Below, one piece after another: positions 49,029 to 61,000 of a stretch of DNA of 64,000 nucleotides. Source of the DNA: Ascidia mentula (Eukaryota > Chordata > Ascidiacea > Phlebobranchia > Ascidiidae). Location of the stretch: assembly GCA_947561715.1 (NCBI GenBank), contig OX387201.1:253001-317000 (forward strand). The letters run 5' to 3'. Positions within the stretch are counted from its first letter, which is position 1, and the number at the start of each line of letters is the position of its first letter. Both the position numbers and the translations under genes were made by a program. Under the pieces are notes generated by a model. It worked only from the letters and a program-made list of their open reading frames with translations, was not told the origin of the DNA and ran no database searches.

Positions 49029-52000
49029 TGAAACACAATTAACAAAATAATTCAGCGCAAGTAACAGTTATTGAAGGTGATGTCGGGTATGACCTCAACG
49101 AACAATGACATTCTATTATGCGGTGCTATCGAGTTTGTATTCTTCGCTATTAGGGATTAAAGTCATTATATAATGTATAAAGACTGTGTAAACAACACAC
49201 ACAACTTACTCTTCGGTGTGAGACAAACGTATCCGTGTTCCTCAAGACAGTTGATGTCATTCCACCTTCCGCTTCCTCCGTACATCTCCACACAATCCTC
49301 GTTATCTTCTCCTGCGTTGTTCGGTTCTCCCTCGCTCCAGTAAGTGAAGGAAACCGGTCTCCCGTCCACCCACGACCATCCTCCTGCCATTGTTTTACAT
49401 GGTTTTGAACCGTGGGATAAAAAAAAAATAACGAGACGACCTTGTATAGGTTTTTAATCTGATGCTAAATGTTTGCGGCAAGATGTCTGTTTAACCAATT
49501 GCAACAAAAAGCAATGACGTAGATGTTTCTGCCTTTGTGTCTGCCAAACATTTTTAAACAATATTCCAAACATTGCATAGCGACCTTGTCCGTTGCTCCT
49601 GAGTCCGACCCAGAGAGTTTCAGTTTCATTATACCAACTCAACATCCATTCCAACTCGTGACGTGACGTAAAACTTGCAAGGTGACCTCCGTATGACGTG
49701 CATTCGTATTCGGCGTCAGGCCAACTTTTTGGACTGGTGGAAAGTACAAAGAAAACATTGTAAAGTTTAAGATGATGGAAATTCACATCCATTAAATGTT
49801 TGGCCATAGAAATCTTATTCCACAAGGAAACATATTTACTTGCCATGATTCAGTGAACATCAATATTTTAAGTAAGTTTCGACGAAGACAAATCAGCAAA
49901 AATATTTAATCAATTTTAGTTTAAAGTTCTTCATTGTGACAAGCTTTACTCGCATTTACAATCCCATGTTCCATCCAACTTACTCATTTTGACCGTTGAG
50001 AGTTACGAAAGCCTTACAGCAGAATCCACCGTATTCCTCCCAAGTATAATCTGGACAAGATCCTTCTATTGTACCGGGGGTGGGCGGTATCTCCTCTGTG
50101 GGCAAAAAAAATTACATAAGAACCAACAGAAGTCTTTCACCGTTTAAGTTTTCATGGGATTTTTCATTTAACATTAGGATTACTCGGTTATTCTTCGAAG
50201 ATTTGGGCGGTATCTCATATATGTTGGTATGAACGCATGTAAGTCTTTGATGAATCATATGTAAGTTGGATCCTAATATCACATTTCTCTTTGCGTCATT
50301 TTCTATCTCGCAAATTAGGAAACAAACAACCACTAAAATACCCGTCATTTACTCCAATGTTCCCCACAACGTTTTTACCAAACAAATTACTTATTTTTTG
50401 GCACAGAAGCGAAATTGGAATAATTTCCTGTCACCAAAGTAATCGCACCCTTTGCTATTTGTGACGTTATTTTACCCTTCCAGGACGTGTGGTTACAAAT
50501 TATTCAAAGATTTTCAATAACTCCCAAACCTGTTGATGTTTTGCATACGGAAGGATACGCTTTACTGCACTCGGCCGTGAGCCATTCCGATCCGAACACA
50601 GAGTCGACGTTGATCACACAAGACTTGGAAATGTCAGAAGTTGGTTGGTTTTCTCCCCAGTTTGAAATCCAGACCGGCCATCCGTCCACCCACACCCAGT
50701 CCTGAGTGTCCTGTATGTTAATGTGTTGTGTAAGATACCGAACATAGTTTGCTCTGCAGATGTTGTTGTTTTATTGCTAGGTTTCGTCGCAGTAAAGTTC
50801 CCACTTCATTGCAACCTTCGCCAGATCGTGTTGAGTTACTTCAAAGCCAATCTTAACTTTTGTAAGCAACAGACAATAATGTTTACGTGAAGCTGCTGCA
50901 GGCACTATTTCAACCTAATCTTTCGTTGTGGGTTCGAACCCCACCGGAACCGGAATATTCCAGTAATTTATTTCATCTCCTAAATGTTCGTCCAACCTGG
51001 TTTTGCTTCATTCCGATCCAAGCTGTTTGTCCCCTCAGATAACTTGTGATGAAATGTTGGTCGAACATCGTCTGCAAACTCGCCAAGTCTCCGTTCAGAT
51101 TCCGACAGTTTTGCTGCGCGTCGTCGAAACTTCTCGGAGTCGAGTCCAGGAAGTAACAGACATAGTTGTCTTGTATTGTGTTGTACTGCGAAAAAACCCA
51201 GTTAGCAAGTGAGATGTTGCTTTCAAATCAAAGCTTGGTTCATCTAACCAGTTTGAAAAATTAAAAAGGTGCCACCAAATACTTTAACAGAGTCACAAAA
51301 TCTTGCATGACAGAATCGCCGCTAAACCACAGAAAGGAATGAACAATGAAAAATATATTTTTTCAATAAATCAACCTTTAGTGAAAACTTCACTGTTAAT
51401 TTTTGTTGACAAAGGAATTAAGTTCCATTACTTTAATACAACTGGCAACAATGAATTTACCTGCACCCAACCACTTGGACATTTCGTGTTCTGGTTGAGT
51501 TCAAGTCCTGGCGGAGTCTGTGGATCTTTGCTCATGGAGCAAATGAAGGGAGTGACAGTATCGCAATGCTTGTCGTTCCAACGCCCAGCTAATGCTTCAG
51601 CGTGGTAAAGTTCTCCACAATTCTCTTCACCATTGTGATGGTTCGGTTCGCCTGGATAATGAGATGACGATACAGGGATTATGAAATGTTGATCAATTTA
51701 TCGAGGAATTCCAATGCTTGTTTGGTGTCGATTTGATGTCAAACCTTCAATCGCCCAAAACCAAATCCACTTTCACGTGTTCTCGCGACAGGTTTTGTGA
51801 CGTCAGAGGTACACATTAATCATTATCCAAGGTTGTTTGCAATATTCTTAATATTGATCGAAATTATTAGGTTTATTAACTTATTCCTCCGCTACTGCAG
51901 CACGTGTACCTTCATTCCAGTTAGTGTAAGTCACTTCGTCCCCATTCGCCCACGTGTACAATCCCCACTGGGTGTCGCTAATACCGATCCAGAGGTTGTG

Positions 52001-55000
52001 GTAAGCCCGGATTGATTGAGCCGTGATGAAAGCTGAGAAGATTTAACGTAACTAAAGACCGTGCTGTGATGTCACTACTGATGGTTGTATCTTTCGATCA
52101 AAAATAAGCTATGACGTAAACACTTTTAACAGTTCTGTATGTTCGAAAAGAAACATTCCTTTTCACGAAAAGAAAGTCAAAAAGTTTTTGGATATTTGGT
52201 TAAAACCTAAAATAAGCTTTTAACTAATTAATCAGAATTGCTCTTCTGGCACTTAGTTTCTAAAGTGTTTATTGGAAACCAACGTTTCGTCTGCCATCCG
52301 GCGAGACTTCTTCAGGGTTATGTCAACAGTAAAGCATCACGCACATAAAAGAAGTCTCGCCGGATGGCAGACGAAACGTTGGTTTCCAATAAACACTTTA
52401 GAAACTAAGTGCCAGAAGAGCAATTCTGATTAATTAGTATGCCTGGCAACAAAAATAGCAGTATATAAGCTTTTAACATTAGTTAAAACCGATTTAAACT
52501 CCGTATTTTTACAAACATTTTTCTGATCGAATTTCTTGTTCTTACCGTTTTCATATTTATCGTGAATCGCTGTCAAAGCTCCTCCAACGCTCTTGCAATA
52601 TTCCACTGCACCTCGCCACGTGGCGGCGCACTCGGGTTTATCGGTAACAGCAGGATCGCAAACGTTAATCTCCCCGTGTATCTGATAGCAGTAGTTTGTG
52701 TACATCAACCAGTTTGCCGGGCAACCGCCTGCCGGAAATATCGGGAAATTAAAAAGTTTGACCAGACATTTGGGAGCCATTTATTTTCAACATCGGATTC
52801 TCCGAAGTTCTCCGAACAATAAATTTCAAAAAGTTGCAATTTAGTTCAATTTAACACAAAAAGCAACGCATGCAAATCCAGCGTTTCCTGTGAATGGAGA
52901 AAATATAGAACATTTTACCAACAGAAATACAAACATCTCACCAGGCCAGGGATCAGTGGGTCCGGGTGGGTTCGGTGGAGCCCCCAAATACTTCTTGCAA
53001 ATAAACCCGGATCTTTTCAACCCGCAATTATCGTCGTTCCATCTTCCAGAATTCATTAAAGTCGTCACGCATTGTTCGATTCCAACTGCATCGTTCGGTT
53101 CGCCTGTGCAAGATTTTGTGGCAATTTCTGCTTTCTGGTCATGAAAACTTCAGCAGTCTAAGTTATGGTTAAAACGACAATTTCCAGTGAAGTTATCCTT
53201 GTGACTTACTATGTACAACAAAAATGTTTGAGGAAAATGTAATATTCCCTCTTTTAAAAACATTACGATTTAGTTGTTTAGTTTCTCTCTATTTTAAAAA
53301 CAAGGCTCCCGATCATAGGCGTCGATTTTTTAATGATTTGTAAAATATTAAGGGTGACTTTCCAGGTTTTTGAAATACGCAAAAAACATTTCGTCGATCG
53401 TATCGCCCTAAACATAACGCAAACAACGCGAATTTCGTTTCGTGTCACTTTGTTGCGTAACAATCCACGAGATACTTGTGTTTGTCCTGATTGTGACGGT
53501 AATAATACAGGTCATTTGAAACTAGCTTAACGCATAGTATAATGTGTGTGGTTTTTCTGACAATCATTTTCAATTTAAACAATACCCAGGGGTGACAGCA
53601 CATGCATTGTCACCCCTGTTTGTTTGTGAGGGGTGGCATGTCACCCCAGTCACCCCTATGCTCCCAGTTGAATCCTAATATATTTATCACTGCAGCAGAG
53701 TGATATTTGAATATCATTACATATTTATCCAATGCAGAATTACAAATGAACATGAGATGAAAAAAACGCCCCGATAGTAATTCAGTTCAATAATAAATTC
53801 ACAAACAGAATCAAAACCTTCACTCCAGTTTACGAAATCCACCGGAGTTCCATCTGTCCACTCATATTGTCCATTGACTCCTCCCATTTCACGAAGTCCG
53901 ATCCAGAATCGATCAACCCTCGGCATTTGCTGCGTTTTACAAATTTATTCCTGACTCACTGCGGTTACCATGACAACGCATTAATTTAAAGCAAGGTTTA
54001 CGGTTAACACGTAAGGCCGAGTTGTAAATGAGCGTTCGGAATTTACAACTAAATGCTGTTGAATTGTCGAAACGGTGGAACCCGATTAAAGCAAGTTATT
54101 ACAAGCCTTACTTTTATCTGGTTGGTGATGAAAGCACTTTCTGCGATGGTGTGAATTGAAGCCAATTCCCCTCCCGTTGTCTGACAAGTCTGTTCCAATA
54201 TAACAATATTTATAAGTTATGCTGATAATTTACGTAATAAAATATATCAATATCAAAACGTTTGTTCTTGTTTGAATTTACACCAATTTTTCTCAATAAA
54301 ATGCGTTGATAGTTTGAATGTTAAAATATTTCCAACTAAACATGTGAAATCACAGAATACCCTCTGAGCAGTGTGGACGTCAACAGGCAGCATATCGTTA
54401 AACAAGTAACACATCCCTTCGTATTCAATCCATGTCCCGTCATTGCTACTCCCGCAAGCTGTGTTGGGTTTGCCAGTTGGAGGGTTTGTTGGCTCAATGA
54501 CGTCAATCCCTTTCGGTCGCCTGCAGATCCAATCCAAAGCCTAAAGATAGATTTTGTCAATCCACATGTTGCAGAATGAAAGTAATGTAATATATTCGCT
54601 TCTACGATACCGCATTGTTTATTATGATTGGTTAAAAATGAAGTTATGTAATTCTGTTTTAAACAGAAAAAACCAAAGCTAATATGCTGGACATTGAGCG
54701 GACTTTTCGAACACTGCTGCGTTTATCATATGTGGTAACTTAGGATGTCTGCTCTGCTCAATGACCTAACTTTGGTTTTTCCGTTGAAATTGTTGTTTAT
54801 TTTTCTATATAATATATATTAGTCCATCGTATTGTTTCCAATCCTTCAACAAAATGATCTGCACTCAATCACGACAAACCTGATGGCAGTTCAGATTGTC
54901 CCACATCCCCGACCCCAGGGAGGGTTCAAACTTCATCGCGACGCAAGTATTGTCCTGTGTGGAGGAGGGGGATCCCGGGACCCAGTTCACGAACTCGACA

Positions 55001-58000
55001 GGGAAGCCATCCGACCATGACCAACCCACGTTGTCTCTGCGCAAAATCAAACTTTCAACCCCAGTCGAAGGATGATAAATATGCTGAGTAATGTGACGTT
55101 GGAAGGATAAGAAATATGCAGAGTAATGTGACGTCGAATTGACAAGGGGAATCCCTACTTGATATTTTGCAGTTGCTGCCAATAACTTGATATAATTGGT
55201 TTAGGTTTGTTTAAAAACAAAATTCAATATTGTTAACAGGCGACTTCTTACAATCACTGATGGAAATTAAACTGGGTCGTGAAAGTTTGCAAGCACGTGG
55301 TTTCTTAACACGAATAAAATTGTTAACAAACCTTGTGTTGAGTCCGATCCACACGGAAGTACTCAGGACTCCGATTCCACTCAATTCTCCGTTCAAATAT
55401 TCCTGTTCGTCTTTGCTGTGAATCGAAACCAAATCCCCGCCTTCAGTCAAACACTGAACACAAAGTATTTGGAATCACAAACGCGATCGAAATATCGAAG
55501 CTTTTCATCCAGACCTGATGTCTCGCGTTCTCCCAACCCTGCTTTTTGTCCCATTCTCCCGCTGCTTCGGGCGCGTAAACTTTATAACAGAAACCACTCG
55601 ATACATCCGGGGTCGACCAATCCCATTTACAACCGCCAGATGGCGCTGGTGTGGCTGAGAAATATTAGTTAAGTCCAGTTAGCAAATAACTCTGCAATTA
55701 GTTCAAAGTTGGTTATTTAAATCCTAAAATCAAAGGATGCCATTTAATATCATTGCGAAAGTTTTGTCAACTTGGAAAATACTTAAGTTTTCACACAGTA
55801 ACAAGTCTGAACGCATGGGGGTGAACTCACTAACTGGAGGCGCCGTCCATCCGTCTCTCGGTCTCTCACATATCGAGTAAGCTTGCTTCTCACACCTGTG
55901 ACTGTACCACATTCCTTGACCGAACTGACCACCGTAAAACACAGTGCATTCGCCTAAATCGATATCTGAAAACAGCAACCACATTAGTGACGTCATCGCA
56001 CGACGTAAATTACGTCACTTCGGTCTTACTTGGGTTCCCAATCCCCCAGTTATCATACGTCACTGGGTCTCCACTTTCCCATTCCCAGGACACCCCAGTA
56101 TCGGTTGTGACGTGAGCATGGAGTCCAATCCACCATCTCCAGTCTTCTGATCCGATTATTGTGTGGAGGAAACTCTGCACGTACCTGAATCAAAACACGG
56201 AAGGTTCAGGGTTCGAGTCCCGGCCCGGGTGTGGCATAAGTTATTTTATGGAGATGAATGTATTTTAACAAACTTATTTGGGAAGTTGGTTATTCAGGTT
56301 TGATCAACAGTGACACCTTAGAAATTTTGTCGTCAGGATCACCAGAAAAACATTCATTCAAATATTTTCCAACTCATTTTAAACAATTACTGGTTCTGAA
56401 CATGGACGTTGAATCCTCCCAAACCTTCACAGTATTCCTCAGAATCACCCTCAGAACGCAGAACCCTCTGGAAGAGGTAACAAGTCCCCTCGTAAGCCGA
56501 CCAACCTATGGAGGAAAGAGACCATGAACCAACAGACGATCGAGAAACTTTATTTTTCCAGAGCTAAATCTGGTTTAAATTCGTCAAATCATTCGGTGAC
56601 AAGATCGCCCACAAAACAATGATTTCAGAATCTACTGTGTTGCACAACAACAACAACAACAACATTTTGATAATGCAAGAAGTTATGTGAAGGCTCTGGT
56701 TCACCACGTTGAGGTTTAAATATGAATCATATCCTGTGTTTGTTTGGTCTGAAGCGATCGAACCGAGCAAAACTATGGTGGATTGTCTAATAATAATCTC
56801 AGAATAATTGAAAACAGTATTTTTTTTGCAGTTTGTCGAAACTGACCATCAGGGCATCCGGCAGGGGGCGTCGGAGATACCGTCTCATCCGTTGAATAAT
56901 AATCCTTGTATTTCTTGCAGACGTAACTCTGAAAAAGTTTGAAATATTGTTTGATTTTACCTTGAAAAAACTTGGCAACGTGAAGTTACATCAACCCAAG
57001 AATATTTATATGATGCGATTAATTTATTGAAACCGAAATCGCCATTTTTTACTCACGTTAATGCCGTCGCAGAGATAGTCGTCCCACATTTGTGACGCTT
57101 GGTAGAAATCAACGCAGTTCTCCATCTTACCTTCGTAATTATCCGGAGAGCCGAGATCCCAGTTTGTGTAAAGAACCTTCGCAAAATATCATAAGTCAAA
57201 CAGTTTGTTGCAAATGCTGCCAGGTATATTACTCAATAATTCAAAGCTTCTCTGGCAAGAAAACAACTTGTCCGGATGAAGGTCTATTGAACAACGACCG
57301 AAATGTCGTCCAAACAAGTAGTTTTCCTACCAGAGGAGCTTTGAATCATAAATGGAATTTATATTTGTGATTTTTTTTTTGCTTCTTCCACCCAGTGTTT
57401 TGTTGAACATGAAGAAAAAACTAAAACGCCACCTACCGGATCCCCGTCGCTCCACTCAAACTCGTTGTAGGATCTCAGATCGTTGAGGCCAATCCACCAG
57501 TACGGATAATCCTTCAAGTTGATTTGCTGGGCGAGGAAATCTTGCTCAACTTTGTTCCGGATCGAGACGAGATGAGCTCCCATCTCCACGCACTTCGCTT
57601 CTGCCACAGCCCACGACGCTCTCTCCTCTATAAAGTGGGAGGGAACATTTAAAGGGAGAAGAATTATCTTAAACTTTCGTTTGTTCAACTTTGCTGTCTT
57701 ACTCACCAGAGAAGAAGTAGCAGAAGCTGCTGAACGGAGTCCAACCTGCTTGACAACTTTTCTCGTTACCGGAGAATGCGAACGCGACGGGGTAATATCT
57801 GAAATGGGAAGAACAGATTTTATTTACAAATATTGGATAACATCTGCGTTGTATCCGACTCTGTCAGTTACACCAAAAATTGAAAACAAACACACAAGGT
57901 CAAAAATTATTATCAGTAAAATTAAACCTTCTCAAAGATACAGTACCACTACCGACTCCTTACGTTTCATCAAATGAAGTGATGCCGTTTCTAACCGTGC

Positions 58001-61000
58001 CTTTATAAGAACTCTGAGCAGTTTTTCTCACAATTGTGACCTGGCCTCCGAAGCGGTCAAGCATGACTCCGGCATGTACAGCCGCGTTGCAAATCTGTGA
58101 GCTCTGGAAAATTTCGTATCCAGTGTTGGGATTGATAGCGAATGGACGTCCAACACTGTCCTACTGTTATCTACCACCACCACCACTTGTTATTCCACTA
58201 TGTGAGCAATAAGCCTTTGATTGATGTCAGCAGATTTATTTGAAAGCTGTTTTAGCTTTAGTGCTGCAAGCGTCATCAGTTATTACACTTACAGTTAATT
58301 TATCAGAACAAAAGAGAATTCCCACCATGAGGTCAGATTGATAGAATTTAACAAGGAAGATTATTATGTCAACGTGAACTTCGCATATATTTCAGCTCCA
58401 ACCTACCCCAGTGTAAATATCCGTACCATACACGACAGGAATCCCACTCAAAACCGAACACAACCCTGGACATTCTGCCTGGACCACTGTGACGTCATCA
58501 GCACCGTCAGCTGCCAGTATGACGTCACCCAGTTCTGTGCAAGCCAGCTCACCTGAAGTGGAAAGAGGGAAGTCACCTCGCGAAAAAATGATTAACAAAC
58601 CAAGCCGATGTTGAGGTAAAAACTACAAACGGTGAAACACGATCAATATTATAATTTCTACCAAAATCCACCAAGGTGACTTTTGAAATCAGTCTTAAGT
58701 TCTAAAGTAAGCCACAACTTAGACATCTTCATATTAGACTCACGTAGAGGATTACATCCTGTGATTTCCAACCTCATTCCAATCATATCTCCCACCCAAC
58801 TCTGAGGTTGGATTCGAATCCCAGCGGTGAAAACGTGTTCGGCCAAAACCACTCTCACCGGGGTTTGTTGGTCGCTGTTCCCGGTGAAATTCATCTGCGA
58901 ATATTTCACAGTTAGATGAAGACATGATTTATTTACATTTATTTATCAAACATCTAAACCATGGACCATGATATTAAAAAATCCGACCAATAAATTACAA
59001 CTTTGTAATCCTGCAAACGAATTCGAACAAAATGTAAACACCGAACAAAGCGTGACAAACATTGTACAACAAAAACATCGAAAATAAGCAAAATGAATGA
59101 ATCAGAGTGAATCTTACCAGGATATTACCGATATTGGTGTAATCAGTCCACTCTTGAAGCGTTGGGTCGTTCGCGAATGCAACAGTGAAGCTTGTGACGT
59201 AACGATTGGCGTCGTTTGCTCCCTGTACGATGACCCCGGTAACCCGGATGTTGGATGGGAAGGTCACTTGCATGTAAGCTCCTGCAAGTAGGGATAGAGT
59301 GCTGGCATGAAACTTGAAAACTGCATTTGAAGAATTATCTTGGAATATTTCCTCAGTCCACCGAATACTGAAATATACAGATGTGAGGAAAATTATTAAA
59401 AATCGAATTTCTTAAAGTTGGCAAAATATTTCTATATTTTCTGTCTCGACCAAACTCCTTTCTAAATCTTCTGTTGAAAATAAAACAGTTGACTTCAGGT
59501 TGGACAATAAACACCACCTTTTCCCTCATCTGTTGCCCAACTTCTCGGTCCGTTCAACCTCCCGTCTACCCCCATGTGTTGGTTGTCAATATAAGTTGAC
59601 TCAGTGAGTTGCGAGTCGGCCACGGTTCCATTCTCAACTCCCAGAGCATTAAAACATGCTGCACAATAACAGAGTCGGGGTTATCATGGATCAAATGCAC
59701 TTGTGGTAAATAATCGCTTGACAAACTTGGTTTAAATTTATATATGTGAAATCTACTCGCAAATAGGGGTAAAAATACGTAAAATGGGTTATCGGTAAAT
59801 GGGGAGTTACACACGAGCCGCTGCTACTCACGTAATTAAATTCCAAGGAGTATTACGTAAAGCAATTTACTGAAAGAATATGTCTACAGTTTCGAGTCAT
59901 TAACCAAAACCCACTCACATTTTTGTTCACATGAGTAAATGACGTTCAGGTATTTGTAGATTCCACTGCAAGGGTCTCCAAATACGTCATTACTTGCGGT
60001 CAGAGTGCACGATTCCATGTTGTTGCATTTCTGCGATACGATATCGAGGGAATCGACTGAGTGGCAACCTCCTATAGGAACTCCTTGGTCGCTGCTACAC
60101 CTGCAATCACGAGCAAAGATGAACAACGTAGTCAGGTTTTTGTTGTGAGCCTTAGAATTTCACCATCAAGCGATATCTGATACTAACGTTTCAATGTTGG
60201 ATCTTCCATAGGAAGCGTGATGGATGACGATCTGCATTCCGGGGCAACCGAGGGTGTAAGTCTCCCCCTCGCATATGTTGATCACGTACTCGTCTGCAGT
60301 TACAAGTTAACTGTAAGTAGCTTACAACTGACAACAGTTAACCGACAATAACCTACAACAACATACAGTTAACTTACAATTTACAACAACATACAGTTAA
60401 CTTACAATTTACAGCAACATACAGTTAAGGTTATTTGGCAACTGCGCATTCGCAGCTAGATATTGATGGTGTTTGCCTTAGAACTAAACCAATGCCTGTG
60501 ATCTGTTTGTAGAAAATGAACCGCAAACGATCAATACAAGAGGTAAGCTTAGGATGAGCGATGAACAAAACTTCATGTCAATGTGACCCCTTTGTGGAAC
60601 TCCATTAAAAAGTTCTGTTTTATCACAGGTCACCCGTGACGTCAGTTAAACTTTAAATATCTTACTTTCATCAATCGGTGTGGGTAAAACGATATTTGCG
60701 AACTTCTTGCAAACCATTCCCCTCTCGTTGGCGCAGTTGATGTCATTCCACTTGGCGTTGGAAGTGTAAGCTTCGACACAATGCTCGTTGCTCTCGGCTC
60801 CGTTAGGTTCGCCTGGAACGCAATGACTGAATATTGTGAGGGCGCCATTAGGAATCATGTTGTTGATGTTTGTTTACTTATCAGATGTAATTAACCAAGA
60901 TTTCGATCAAATCTGACCACACTCACCATCCTCCCAGTACAGATAGTTGAAAGGCTGACCGTTCGACCATTTCCAACCAGAGTTTTCGTCGTTTCTGTTC

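Noticed and set aside
50931-56220. tRNA genes suggested by B-box-like strings at 50931 and 56210
   Set aside because: No A box, acceptor stem or cloverleaf could be traced around either site.
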